53,682 nucleotides of DNA from an uncultured Methylococcaceae bacterium. GTDB lineage: Bacteria > Pseudomonadota > Gammaproteobacteria > Methylococcales > Methylococcaceae. The notes under the pieces were generated by a model. The model was not told where the DNA came from. It saw only the letters and a program-made list of their open reading frames with translations, and ran no database searches. Where the stretch lies: positions 1 to 53,682 of the forward strand of contig CAIOOA010000258.1 in NCBI GenBank assembly GCA_903859815.1. The letters run 5' to 3'. The translations under genes were made by a program, and so were the position numbers. Below, piece by piece: positions 27,458-39,096 of this stretch (positions are counted from its first letter, which is position 1; each line of letters starts with the position of its first letter).

Positions 27458-30010
27458 ATGAATCAGACTATTCAAAGAAACTCAGGTTTCGGGTTGATGG
27501 ATAAGATTGCCCTACCCATAGCCATCGTCGCGCCACTGATCTATATCATACTATGTGCGATGATTGGGGCATTATTGGCCTATCCGCTCCATTTTATTTT
27601 CCCTGCATCGTTTGAATATCAAGCCTTAGTCTATAAATCCGCAGAATTATTGATGGCCTTAAGCTTATTTCCCCTAGGACGTTGGGCAGGAATGGGCAAA
27701 GCAGATATAGGACTTGTTGGCCCGATTGGATTGCTGCTTCGACAGATAGCTAAGGGGTTTGGCTGGGGTGCGTTGATGCTAGGCATTCATGTACTGGTTC
27801 TAATAATCTTGGATGTGCGCCTGCTCTACCAAGAGAAACTATACCTCGCTAAAATTCTCAGCTTGTCTTATAAAGGGGTATTGATTGGATTGGCAGTAGC
27901 CTCCTTGGAAGAGCCGATATTTCGGGGGTTTCTATTTGGGTACATGCTCAAAAAAACCAACCCCTGGAAAGCGGCCTTAATCGCTTCATTTTATTTCGCA
28001 GCCTTGCATTTTCTGAGTACCGATTTAAACCCTGAATTTTCCGATATTCGTTGGAATACGGGATTCATTATCATCTTGGATGCGTTTAAAAATCTGTTTC
28101 ACATGCATTTTGACTCGTTCTTGGCATTATTTGCCGCCGGTGTTTTTCTCAGTGTCATCAGGCTATATTTTTCCGATTCAGGGCTGAGTTATTGCATAGG
28201 CATTCATGCTGGTTGGGTTTTCGTCATCAAAGCCACCAAGCCTCTAAGCGAACATAGTGTCATTTCCCCTTATACGAATTTTGTCAGTGATTTTGATGGT
28301 AATATTGGGTATTTGTCGGCCACATGGACGACTCTATTGACTGTTTTGTTAATCAATGCCATGAAAAGGCGAGCAGAGTACTCTTCCCAAACTGCCGCTA
28401 ACATTGCGGTGACCGATAAGCCAGCCTCTTTGAACTGCCTAGGCGAAAAATGGATGATTATTAAATACTGGCTGAAACAAGCATTATCTCACTGGTGGAA
28501 AATGCATAACTATTCAATTAACAATATTTCTAAAATTAACTTGGCAATTGGTAGTGTTCTTCTATTAACTCTGATCAGGTTATTGTTGGCGGGTAAAACC
28601 GAACTGATACCCGAAGAGAGTTATTATTGGACCTATAGCCAGCACCCCGCTTTAAGTTACTTTGACCATCCACCCATGGTGGCATGGATGATTTCAATCG
28701 GTACGGCAATCTTCGGCAATACGGAACTCGGTGTTCGCGTTGTCGCGATTTTACTCTGGCCGTTTTCTGCATTATTGCTATTTTCAACCGGTAAGTTATG
28801 GTTTGACGAAAAAGTCGCTGCCATTGCCGTTTTGCTATTCTGCCTTTGCCCAGTGTTTGTCGGTGTGGGTTTTATCGTAACCCCGGATTTCCCCTTGGTG
28901 TTTTTTTGGTTGCTGACCATGAGTTCCATCAGTCGGGCACTCTTGACCCACCGTAATGGTTTTTGGTTGTTGGCTGGCATCGCTTTTGGTTGTGCCATGC
29001 TATCGAAATACACGGCAGTCATGTTGTCAGCTTCGCTATTGTTGTTTTTATTGGCATCACCCAAGCACCGATTCTGGCTACTGCGTGTTCAGCCTTGGTT
29101 GGCATTGCTGGTTGCCTTTGTCGTGTTTAGCCCCGTCATCATTTGGAACTCGCAACATCAATGGGCATCCTTCCTGTTTCAATCCAACCGCACGGAAGTG
29201 GGGAACAATGACCCGCTCCGCGTGGAAGCGGGTATGTTTTGGCTCTATCAACTTTGGGCTTTGACTCCATTCATCTTCGGTTTATTTATCTATACGCTCT
29301 TCCCTGCCATCCGCCGCGCATGGACACAACGCGAAGACCGATGGATTTTCACGATGTCTTTTGCGCTCCCACTTTACTTGGTGTTTGTCTTAGCCAGCTT
29401 CAAAACCAAAGGCCACATCAACTGGACTGCACCTGCCTATTTGTCTTGGTCCCTAGCCGCTGCCGCCATTTTCTGGCAACTCGATAAAACATGGCTCAGC
29501 TTACGACCTATTGCTTGGCGATGCATAATCGCCGCAACGGTTCTGATAGCCATTGCCGCCAATACCTTGGTCCATACCAGTTTGGCTTGGGGTTTCCCGC
29601 AAAAATATGCCCTGAAAAGTGCTGGTGGTTGGCAAGGTCTCGCCTCCGCAGTCGGCAAGGCCCGTGAAGAACTGAGCCAGAATACCGGCAAACCGGCTTT
29701 CATACTGGGTATGGACAAATACAATATTGCCGCAGAAATGGGGTTTTATTTGCAAGAACCCGTCGATATTGTCAATGATTATGCCTTGGGTTCATCCGGC
29801 TTGGGCTATCGCTATTGGGTCGATTTGAAGAGCTTGGAAGGCCGTCCAGCTATCGCCATCTTGGATCATAACAAAATTGGCCCTTTTTCGATTCTTTGGC
29901 TTCAACAACATTTTGACAAGCTGGATGAATGGATTCCAATGGAAATTCAGGGGGATGGACTGCAAAAGCGCAAAGTGTACTTGGTGAGAGCTTATGGTTA
30001 TAAGATTTGA
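27458..30010 (+). CDS. CPBP intramembrane protease-GT39 glycosyltransferase fusion
   Basis: 850 aa in one uninterrupted frame. Residues 1-310 form a CPBP (CAAX protease/bacteriocin-processing) membrane domain with the signature EExxxR (EEPIFRG, Glu151, Glu152, Arg156) and later histidines in AALHFLS (His184) and IGIHAGW (His250). A polar linker of about 50 residues follows. Residues 360-850 are a family 39 (ArnT/PMT-like) polytopic glycosyltransferase with the first-loop motif EESYYW (386-391) and YFDHPPMVAW (401-410), many helices and a periplasmic C-terminal domain. GT39 enzymes move sugars from polyprenyl-phosphate carriers to lipid A, proteins or other acceptors. I know of no standard protein with this fusion. 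The proteolytic or sugar target is unknown. Confidence 0.88.
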   Translation: MNQTIQRNSGFGLMDKIALPIAIVAPLIYIILCAMIGALLAYPLHFIFPASFEYQALVYKSAELLMALSLFPLGRWAGMGKADIGLVGPIGLLLRQIAKGFGWGALMLGIHVLVLIILDVRLLYQEKLYLAKILSLSYKGVLIGLAVASLEEPIFRGFLFGYMLKKTNPWKAALIASFYFAALHFLSTDLNPEFSDIRWNTGFIIILDAFKNLFHMHFDSFLALFAAGVFLSVIRLYFSDSGLSYCIGIHAGWVFVIKATKPLSEHSVISPYTNFVSDFDGNIGYLSATWTTLLTVLLINAMKRRAEYSSQTAANIAVTDKPASLNCLGEKWMIIKYWLKQALSHWWKMHNYSINNISKINLAIGSVLLLTLIRLLLAGKTELIPEESYYWTYSQHPALSYFDHPPMVAWMISIGTAIFGNTELGVRVVAILLWPFSALLLFSTGKLWFDEKVAAIAVLLFCLCPVFVGVGFIVTPDFPLVFFWLLTMSSISRALLTHRNGFWLLAGIAFGCAMLSKYTAVMLSASLLLFLLASPKHRFWLLRVQPWLALLVAFVVFSPVIIWNSQHQWASFLFQSNRTEVGNNDPLRVEAGMFWLYQLWALTPFIFGLFIYTLFPAIRRAWTQREDRWIFTMSFALPLYLVFVLASFKTKGHINWTAPAYLSWSLAAAAIFWQLDKTWLSLRPIAWRCIIAATVLIAIAANTLVHTSLAWGFPQKYALKSAGGWQGLASAVGKAREELSQNTGKPAFILGMDKYNIAAEMGFYLQEPVDIVNDYALGSSGLGYRYWVDLKSLEGRPAIAILDHNKIGPFSILWLQQHFDKLDEWIPMEIQGDGLQKRKVYLVRAYGYKI

Positions 30011-30062
30011 AGCAAAGCACAAGAAATATGCCAATTGAGCTTAATTCACTGGTAGCGATGCC

Positions 30063-30782
30063 ATGAAGATGGTATCCGCATCCCTATCCAAACCCGGTGG
30101 CAGGGAAATAAACCAAGATTCGCTTGGTTTCTTGCCCCCAGAGTCAGGCTTGGGTTGCTGGGTCCTTGCTGATGGACGTAGTGAGATTGCCTCGAAGTCG
30201 GCGGTCAAAGTGATCTTGGAAAACTTTGCCGGCAACCCTGCCATTTCCCAGCCCGCCCTATTGCGGGTTATGGAATGGGCGCAGACAAAGACCCTTGATT
30301 TACAAAGCGCACAACCCATGAACCGTTCTGTCTATTCCTCGGTTGCGATGTTTTGCAGCGGGGGTTTGTCGGCGATATGGGCGCATGTGGGCAATGTCAG
30401 AATTTATGCTTTCCGTGACGGTGAAATTATTTCCCAAACCAAAGATCACAGCATCGCTCAAGCCCTCGTTGATTCCGGCCAACTGAAGTTCGCAGAAATC
30501 CGTACCCATCAGGAACGTAAAAGCTTGCTTCGTACCTTGGGTGGTCTGGGTGGAATGCACCCTACTCTATTGGAAAGCCGTTTTAAGTTGCAAACCGGCG
30601 ATTTGTTTCTAATTTGTACAGACGGTTTTTGGGAATATGTCACCGAACTGGAAATGCAGGCTGACTGGTGCAAAAGCTCCAACTTGGCGGATTGGTTGGA
30701 AAGGATGGAAATGCGCATATTGTCAGTGGCCCCGACTGACAATGACAATTACAGCGCCATCGCTTTGATGGCGGAAGCATAA
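30063..30782 (+). CDS. PP2C-family phosphatase with degraded metal motif
   Basis: 239 aa, cytoplasmic. The PP2C landmarks NQDS (17-20), the strand before LADG (Asp37-Gly38), FLICTDGFWEYV and the C-terminal DNDNYSAIALM are present. The usual DGxGG glycines after Asp37 are replaced (DGRSEIAS), and the segment between strands is short for the family. The metal-binding aspartates look kept, so it may still be active or may act as a regulatory partner. ATG 30063 or 30069 could start it. The next gene, an intact PP2C, begins 5 bp after its stop codon; both are probably co-transcribed with the upstream fusion gene (52-bp gap). Confidence 0.8.
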   Translation: MKMVSASLSKPGGREINQDSLGFLPPESGLGCWVLADGRSEIASKSAVKVILENFAGNPAISQPALLRVMEWAQTKTLDLQSAQPMNRSVYSSVAMFCSGGLSAIWAHVGNVRIYAFRDGEIISQTKDHSIAQALVDSGQLKFAEIRTHQERKSLLRTLGGLGGMHPTLLESRFKLQTGDLFLICTDGFWEYVTELEMQADWCKSSNLADWLERMEMRILSVAPTDNDNYSAIALMAEA

Positions 30783-30787
30783 GCCAA

Positions 30788-31867
30788 ATGAACGACCTAC
30801 GTTTAGGCACTGCCCAAATTCTCGGTGAACGGGAAGAGCAACAGGACTCGTATGGCCACACCTCACAAGATGACGATGCAATCGCTACCAATGGCGGAAT
30901 CATGGCAGTGGTTGCCGATGGTATTGGCGGTCATGCGCATGGTGGGGATGCCAGTCGGCGAGCGGTTGCTGCATTTTTGGAGCATTACCAAAGCGGACAA
31001 CTGCACGATGACTTGCCTAATGCACTTTATCATGCCTTGATCCAAGCCAATCACGCGGTGTTGGATTTCGCGGAAAGCCAAGGGGAAGTCGAAAATTGTG
31101 GCACTACCCTGATTGCGATGGTCATGCATCACGAATCGCGCTACCTGCACTGGATTGGCGTTGGCGATAGCCGCTTGTATTTGTTAAGGAATGGACAATT
31201 GGCACAGTTCACAGCCGATGCCAATTTCGCCGATCATATCGCCAAGAAAGTCGCTCGCGGAATCGCAAGCAGGAATGATTTATTTGCGGAAGAAAATCCC
31301 CATCGGCTGACCAGTTTTCTGGGTTTGAAAAAACTCGGCAAGATTGACCGTAGCATCCGCCCTTTCCCGCTCCATCAAGGCGATGTGGCGATGATCTGCA
31401 CCGATGGCATCTACAATGCCCTTAGCAAAGAAGAATTGTCAAATTGCCTGTCAGAGGAACCTCAAACAGCTTGTGATCGCATCATCCAATCAATCTTGGA
31501 AAAACATCACGACCATCAAGACAATGCCACAGTGGCCGTGCTTGCCTTTGGGTTAAAAGATTTAAACAAACATGATTTGCCAAAGTCGAAAGTTTCTGTT
31601 GCAGTTCCCAATGCAACAAAGTCAATTGATTCCGTGGAGCCAAGCGAAATCAAACATCCGGCAAAATTACGCCTTTTGATCTTGGGCATTCTGGCTTTAG
31701 GCTTGTTGATTTTGCTTGGCTTTCTTTGGCTGCAACACACACAAGATGTTAACCGGGTCGAGCAAAAAAATGTCGAGGAGACAAAGCCAATCGAGCCAGA
31801 ATTGAATATCATAAAAAAACCGGAACAACCTCCTCGCAAAACCAACCTAAAAAATAAAGTTAAATGA
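30788..31867 (+). CDS. PP2C-family Ser/Thr phosphatase with membrane anchor
   Basis: 359 aa. A complete PP2C domain (1-255) has Asp20 (EEQQDSYG), Asp44-Gly45 in VVADGIGGHAHGG, GVGDSRLY, CTDGIYN (Asp206) and QDNATVAVLAF (Asp245). A linker of about 35 residues, one membrane helix (about 296-317) and a basic C-terminus follow, placing the enzyme on the inner face of the membrane. PP2C enzymes reverse Hanks-type kinase signalling, but no such kinase is nearby. Its partner gene upstream is a divergent PP2C. Downstream, ligA is convergent; 31868-31937 holds no clear terminator. Confidence 0.88.
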   Translation: MNDLRLGTAQILGEREEQQDSYGHTSQDDDAIATNGGIMAVVADGIGGHAHGGDASRRAVAAFLEHYQSGQLHDDLPNALYHALIQANHAVLDFAESQGEVENCGTTLIAMVMHHESRYLHWIGVGDSRLYLLRNGQLAQFTADANFADHIAKKVARGIASRNDLFAEENPHRLTSFLGLKKLGKIDRSIRPFPLHQGDVAMICTDGIYNALSKEELSNCLSEEPQTACDRIIQSILEKHHDHQDNATVAVLAFGLKDLNKHDLPKSKVSVAVPNATKSIDSVEPSEIKHPAKLRLLILGILALGLLILLGFLWLQHTQDVNRVEQKNVEETKPIEPELNIIKKPEQPPRKTNLKNKVK

Positions 31868-31937
31868 TAATGGTAGGGAAGAATTTACTCGCCATGACGG
31901 CACAGTTAATGGGCTAATGAATTGGGTCCATTCTTTA

Positions 31938-34094
<2,157 letters not shown>

Positions 34095-34097
34095 CTA

Positions 34098-35240
34098 TCA
34101 TTCATCAGCAATGGAGGGTTCTCCCCCTTCGTTATCCAACTGAAACTTGGGTGGCGTTGAAAAATGATCTCTGCCCCCTGCCCCGCCCAATTTGATCATC
34201 AAGCGGACTTCATTTTGCGAGTCAGCGGAATGCAAGGCATCTTCGTAGGTAATCTTACCCATCGTGTACAAATCGAACAATGCCTGGTCGAACGTTTGCA
34301 TGCCATGTTCGCGCGAGTTCTTCATCAACTCCTTCAATTTATGAATCTCACCTTTGCGAATCAAATCGGAAATTAAGGGTGTGGCTACGAGAATTTCAAC
34401 GGCAGGATAGCGACCCTTTCCGTCTGAGCGTTGAATCAATTGCTGGGCAACAATACCCTTCAGGTTCAAGGAAAGATCCATTAATAGTTGAGAATGCATT
34501 TCATCGGGGAAGAAATGCAAGATGCGGTCTAGCGCTTGGTTGGCGTTATTGGCATGTAGGGTACTGATGCAAAGGTGGCCAGTCTCGGCAAACGTGATGG
34601 CATGTTGCATGGTTTCCTTGGTCCGAATCTCGCCAATCAGAATGACATCGGGGGCTTGCCTCAGGGTGTTTTTCAATGCCACTTCATACGACTCAGTGTC
34701 GATTCCCACCTCACGCTGACTGACTATGCATCCGGCATGGGGGTGCATGTATTCCATAGGGTCTTCGATGGTGATGATATGGCCTTTGGAATTTTCATTG
34801 CGATACTTGATCATGGCCGCCAATGACGTGGACTTGCCCGTGCCAGTGGCCCCCACAAACAGGATCAAGCCACGCTTGACCATTGCCAAATCATTGATGA
34901 TGGGCGGCAGGTTCAAATCCTTGACCGTTGGTATGTTCAAACTGATGCGGCGCAACACCATACCCGCCGTATCGCGTTGAATATAGGCACTAACACGAAA
35001 ACGCCCCAAGTCCTCTTCACTGATTGCGAAGTTGCACTCCTTAGTTTTGACGAACTCATCCAATTGCTTGGGTGTCATGATGCTGGTGACTAATTCCATG
35101 GTCTGTTCCGGTGTCATTTTGACCTTGGACAAGGTTTCAATGGAACCGTCCACTTTAAGGCAAGGCTCCTTTCCGGCAAGGATGAATAAGTCGGATGCCT
35201 TTTTTTCCACCATCAGCATGAGTAATGAATTAATTTCCAT
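34098..35240 (-). CDS. pilU: Type IV pilus ATPase PilU
   Basis: 380 aa. A hexameric PilT-family ATPase that helps the PilT retraction motor. Walker A GATGTGKS is at 130-137, with the Asp box GHIITIEDPMEYMH, Walker B GEIRTKETMQHA and the His box HLCISTLHANN. The long acidic tail after about residue 340 is typical of PilU. Directly downstream of pilT (26-bp gap). Confidence 0.93.
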   Translation of the reverse strand: MEINSLLMLMVEKKASDLFILAGKEPCLKVDGSIETLSKVKMTPEQTMELVTSIMTPKQLDEFVKTKECNFAISEEDLGRFRVSAYIQRDTAGMVLRRISLNIPTVKDLNLPPIINDLAMVKRGLILFVGATGTGKSTSLAAMIKYRNENSKGHIITIEDPMEYMHPHAGCIVSQREVGIDTESYEVALKNTLRQAPDVILIGEIRTKETMQHAITFAETGHLCISTLHANNANQALDRILHFFPDEMHSQLLMDLSLNLKGIVAQQLIQRSDGKGRYPAVEILVATPLISDLIRKGEIHKLKELMKNSREHGMQTFDQALFDLYTMGKITYEDALHSADSQNEVRLMIKLGGAGGRDHFSTPPKFQLDNEGGEPSIADE

Positions 35241-35266
35241 CGTGAAAATCCTCGATCACAGTATCA

Positions 35267-36301
35267 TCAAAATGCCGCTTTATTGACCGCTTTGGTCCGG
35301 GCAATTTGGCGGGAGATAAAGCCCTTGGTAACCAACTCATCCAGATGCTGATCCAAGGTTTGCATACCGTCTTTGCGACCGGTTTGGATGGCAGAATACA
35401 TTTGTGCGATTTTCGCTTCGCGGATCAGATTGCGAATCGCCGGTGTGCCAATCATGATTTCCCATGCCGCCGTTCGCCCACCGCTAATTTTCTTCATCAA
35501 TGCCTGTGAAATCACGGCTTGAAGCGACTCTGACAACATGGAGCGAATCATGTCCTTTTCCGCCGCTGGAAATACGTCGATAATACGGTCTATGGTTTTT
35601 GCCGCCGAGCTGGTATGCAGGGTTCCGAAAACCAAATGCCCGGTTTCTGCCGCCGTCAAGGCAAGGCGAATGGTTTCCAAGTCGCGCATTTCGCCCACGA
35701 GGATGATGTCAGGGTCTTCGCGCAGCGCCGAGCGCAATGCCTCATTGAACCCCAAGGTGTCGCGGTGGACTTCGCGCTGGTTAATCAATGACTTCTTGCT
35801 TTCGTGCACAAACTCGATAGGGTCTTCGACGGTCAATATATGGGAATAATCATTGCTATTGATATAGTCAATCATAGCCGCCAAGGTAGTGGACTTGCCA
35901 GAGCCGGTGGGCCCGGTAACCAGAATCAGTCCGCGCGGCTTTTTGGTGATCTCTTGGAAAAAGGGTGGGCATCCGAGTTCATCCAAGGTCAGAACCTTGG
36001 ACGGAATGGTTCGCATCACTGCTGCCGCCCCTCGATTTTGGATGAATACATTGACTCGAAAACGGGCGACACCGGGCAATTCAAACGAAAAGTCTGTTTC
36101 CAAAAACTCTTCGTAATCGCGGCGTTGCTTGTCATTCATGATGTCATAAATCAAAGCATGGACTTCTTTATGCTCCAAGGGAGGCACATTGATACGGCGA
36201 ATGTCGCCATCGACGCGAATCATCGGCGGGAGTCCGGCGGACAGATGAAGGTCGGACGCTTTGTTTTTAAAAGAGAATGCGAGCAGTTCTGTTATGTCCA
36301 T
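35267..36301 (-). CDS. pilT: Type IV pilus retraction ATPase PilT
   Basis: 344 aa, the standard length. Walker A GPTGSGKS is at 130-137; the Asp box HILTVEDPIEFVH, Walker B GEMRDLET and the C-terminal AIRNLIRE motif essential for retraction are intact. It powers twitching motility and, with ComM at 10240, fits a competence function. Divergent from yggS with an 87-bp shared gap. Confidence 0.95.
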   Translation of the reverse strand: MDITELLAFSFKNKASDLHLSAGLPPMIRVDGDIRRINVPPLEHKEVHALIYDIMNDKQRRDYEEFLETDFSFELPGVARFRVNVFIQNRGAAAVMRTIPSKVLTLDELGCPPFFQEITKKPRGLILVTGPTGSGKSTTLAAMIDYINSNDYSHILTVEDPIEFVHESKKSLINQREVHRDTLGFNEALRSALREDPDIILVGEMRDLETIRLALTAAETGHLVFGTLHTSSAAKTIDRIIDVFPAAEKDMIRSMLSESLQAVISQALMKKISGGRTAAWEIMIGTPAIRNLIREAKIAQMYSAIQTGRKDGMQTLDQHLDELVTKGFISRQIARTKAVNKAAF

Positions 36302-36388
36302 AGTTCACTTCTGTGTAGAATTGAGAAACTGGGAGTCTGACAACTAAACCTGACAATCTTATTAGTATAAACAAAGGCAGAGGCATTA

Positions 36389-37090
36389 ATGAATGCAATC
36401 TCAGAAAATTTATCTCTAGTACGGCAAAGACTGCGTGAAGCCGAGCAAAAAGCCGGTAGGCCAGAGGGTTCAGTGGGCTTGGTTGCGGTCGGGAAGACCT
36501 GGCCTGCGACCGCTCTGGAAGAGGCATACCGGCTCGGACAGCGGGACTTTGGCGAAAATTATTTGCAAGAAGCCATCGCCAAACAAGAAGCATTGAGCCA
36601 TTTGGCTATCATCTGGCATTTCATCGGCCCTATTCAATCCAACAAAACCCGCCCACTGGCAGAACGCTTCGACTGGATTCATGGTGTTGACCGTTTGAAG
36701 ATCGCCCAACGCTTGAGCGAGCAGCGCCCTGAACATTTGCCACCACTCAATCTCTGCATCCAAGTGAATGTCAGCCAAGAAGCCAGTAAATTCGGGGTCG
36801 CACTGGTCGATTTGAAACCCTTGGCCGAAGCCATTAATGAATTGCCAAGGATCAAGCTCAGGGGTTTGATGGCCATACCAGCACCTAGCGGTGATTTTGA
36901 GGAACAGCGGCAGTCTTTTCGCATTTTGCGAGTAGCGCTGGAGCAAATGCCCATCCCAAGGATGGATACTTTATCCATGGGCATGTCGGACGATCTGGAA
37001 GCCGCCGTCATGGAAGGTGCCACTTTCGTGAGGATAGGCACGGCTATTTTTGGGAAAAGAACACGTAATCCCAATACATTGGAGGGTTAA
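36389..37090 (+). CDS. yggS: PLP homeostasis protein YggS/PLPBP
   Basis: 233 aa. Single-domain alanine-racemase-fold PLP protein without known catalysis, which controls free pyridoxal phosphate. The PLP lysine is Lys36 in LVAVGKTWPA. The motifs DFGENYLQEA, WHFIGPIQSNK and LSMGMSDDLEAA are conserved. The position next to pilT is the same in most gammaproteobacteria. Confidence 0.94.
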   Translation: MNAISENLSLVRQRLREAEQKAGRPEGSVGLVAVGKTWPATALEEAYRLGQRDFGENYLQEAIAKQEALSHLAIIWHFIGPIQSNKTRPLAERFDWIHGVDRLKIAQRLSEQRPEHLPPLNLCIQVNVSQEASKFGVALVDLKPLAEAINELPRIKLRGLMAIPAPSGDFEEQRQSFRILRVALEQMPIPRMDTLSMGMSDDLEAAVMEGATFVRIGTAIFGKRTRNPNTLEG

Positions 37091-37109
37091 TTCTGTGAAA
37101 TAATCATCA

Positions 37110-38426
37110 TTACACACTTCCCATCCCCTTAAACACCACCCTCACCCTCAACCCATTCGGCTCGGCATTGCTCAATTCAATCTTCGCCCCATGCCGGTCG
37201 GCAATGGTTTTGACGATGGCTAACCCTAAGCCAGTGCCGGGTTCGGTCGTGGCCTCGCCACGATAAAAACGGTCGAACACACGGGCTTGGTCCTTGAGAT
37301 GTATGCCCGGTCCAGTGTCCGACACCTCAATGACAGTGCCGCCATCCTCGCAACTGACATGCACATCGACCTGCCCACCCATAGGCGTGTAGCGGACGGC
37401 ATTTTCCACCAAATTAGTCAGCAGTATCCGCAAGCCTTCGGTGTCCCCTAGGACGATTGCTTTTTCATTCGCTTCTTCAATGCCTAAGTCTATGTCCTTG
37501 GCACCCGCCAAGGCGATTTGGTCGCCCACCACGCTCCTGGCCAATTCGGCAAGGGAAACCGATACATAGGGTTTGGCTGCCATGTCCGGGTCTTGCCGGG
37601 CCAAGGTCAACAATTGGCTTACCGCATGGCTGGCTCGCTGAATGCCCGTTTTAAGGTCTGCTATGGATGTCAGGGCTTCTTCTTTCGACCCTGCACGCTC
37701 CACCAATTGCGCTTGCAGTTGCATCGCGGCAATGGGTGTGCGCAATTCGTGGGCGGCGTCAGCGATAAAAGCCCGCTGCGCGGTCAGCGCCTCGGCGAGT
37801 CGTGCCAACAGGTCGTTGAGGGAACGCACCAAGGGCAATACTTCCTCCGGGGCTTTTTGCTCAGACAAGGGTTCCAGCGCTCTGGGGCTGCGGGTGGCAA
37901 CCGCCTTGGCAAGCCGGTCCAAAGGGGCAAGTCCTCGACTGACCAAAATCCATATCAAAAGCGTCAACACCGGTAGCAATGCCCCCAATGGCATCAATAC
38001 ATGCATGGCGGTCCTTAACGCCATCTGGTTGCGAACCTTCAAAGGTTGGGCGACTTGTATCACTAGCGAATTCAGTTGTGCGGCGAACACACGCCAGTTG
38101 CCTTCCGGGGTGGTGATGGTGTTATAGCCGATTTGCACCAAACCGGGCAGGGTCTTATGCGGGTGGGAGTAATACACTCTGACACCTTCAGGGCTCCACA
38201 CTTGGATGACAAAATCGAAATCCTCGGCCACATCCTCCGTTGCAGGGGCGAAAGCATTATGGTATGCCTGATCGCGCAGGGAGAGCGCCAATTGGCGCAA
38301 CTGATAGTCGAACAAGTCATCGACTTCCGCAAGTGTGGAGCGGTAAATGACAAACGCACCCAGTAACAGCGCCAGGGAAATAGTCCCAAGCAGCGCAATC
38401 AATAGTTGGTGACGGATGGATTTCAC
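37110..38426 (-). CDS. Sensor histidine kinase (QseC/PmrB-like)
   Basis: 438 aa. Two membrane helices (about 8-28 and 143-165) enclose a periplasmic sensor domain of some 115 residues, followed by a HAMP-like linker. The H-box is DAAHELRTPIAAMQLQA with phospho-acceptor His226. N-box, DTGPGIH and GTGLGLAIVK ATP-binding boxes follow. The upstream response regulator ends one base before its start, so the two form one two-component system, the regulator OmpR-type. QseBC/PmrAB relatives sense metals, catechols or cationic peptides; the ligand here is unknown. Confidence 0.9.
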   Translation of the reverse strand: MKSIRHQLLIALLGTISLALLLGAFVIYRSTLAEVDDLFDYQLRQLALSLRDQAYHNAFAPATEDVAEDFDFVIQVWSPEGVRVYYSHPHKTLPGLVQIGYNTITTPEGNWRVFAAQLNSLVIQVAQPLKVRNQMALRTAMHVLMPLGALLPVLTLLIWILVSRGLAPLDRLAKAVATRSPRALEPLSEQKAPEEVLPLVRSLNDLLARLAEALTAQRAFIADAAHELRTPIAAMQLQAQLVERAGSKEEALTSIADLKTGIQRASHAVSQLLTLARQDPDMAAKPYVSVSLAELARSVVGDQIALAGAKDIDLGIEEANEKAIVLGDTEGLRILLTNLVENAVRYTPMGGQVDVHVSCEDGGTVIEVSDTGPGIHLKDQARVFDRFYRGEATTEPGTGLGLAIVKTIADRHGAKIELSNAEPNGLRVRVVFKGMGSV

Positions 38427-38427
38427 G

Positions 38428-39084
38428 TCACTTTGGGATTAGGTAGCCCACGCCACGCACATTGACGATCAAACCTTGACCGAGTTTGCGCCGCAGGGAA
38501 TGGATATAAACTTCCACGGTGTTGCTTTCCACCTCTTCACCCCAGCCATATATGCTTTCCTCCAACTGGCTGCGCGATAGTGGGATTCCGGGCCTTTCCA
38601 ATAATGCGTCCAGCAGAGCGTATTCACGAGAAGACAAGGTGACCGGCACACCACGCAATTGGACTTCGTGAGTCACCGGATTGACGGTCAGTTCGCCATG
38701 CTCAATCAAAGGGGCAGAGCGGCCTCCCTGTCGGCGGACCAAGGCACGGATGCGGGCATTCAATTCATCCAAATCAAACGGTTTGACCAAATAGTCGTCC
38801 GCCCCGGCATCCAAACCTTTGACTCGGTCGGCGACCGCGTCCCGCGCCGTCAATATCAACACGGGGATGGCATTTTTCTTGGCGCGCACACCAGCCAACA
38901 CCTCCAAACCAGACTTGCGTGGAAGCCCCAAGTCCAACAACAGCAACTCATAGGAACCGTTGGCAAGCGAAAGCTCCGCCGCCACCCCATCGCGCACCCA
39001 ATCGACGGCATAGCCTTCCCGTTTCAAGCCAATCTGGACACTTTTGCCGATCATGGTATCGTCTTCAACCAGTAAAATTCGCAT
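38428..39084 (-). CDS. OmpR-family response regulator (QseB/PmrA-like)
   Basis: 218 aa. The receiver domain has Asp51 (LLLDLGLP) with acidic pocket residues EDD and Lys101 in the KPFD motif. The C-terminal winged-helix DNA-binding domain begins near residue 125 and ends in VEVYIHSLRRKLG and RGVGYLIPK. It is followed one base later by its kinase gene and preceded 12 bp upstream by the REC-GGDEF gene. Confidence 0.93.
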   Translation of the reverse strand: MRILLVEDDTMIGKSVQIGLKREGYAVDWVRDGVAAELSLANGSYELLLLDLGLPRKSGLEVLAGVRAKKNAIPVLILTARDAVADRVKGLDAGADDYLVKPFDLDELNARIRALVRRQGGRSAPLIEHGELTVNPVTHEVQLRGVPVTLSSREYALLDALLERPGIPLSRSQLEESIYGWGEEVESNTVEVYIHSLRRKLGQGLIVNVRGVGYLIPK

Positions 39085-39096
39085 ATTTCCCGTCCA

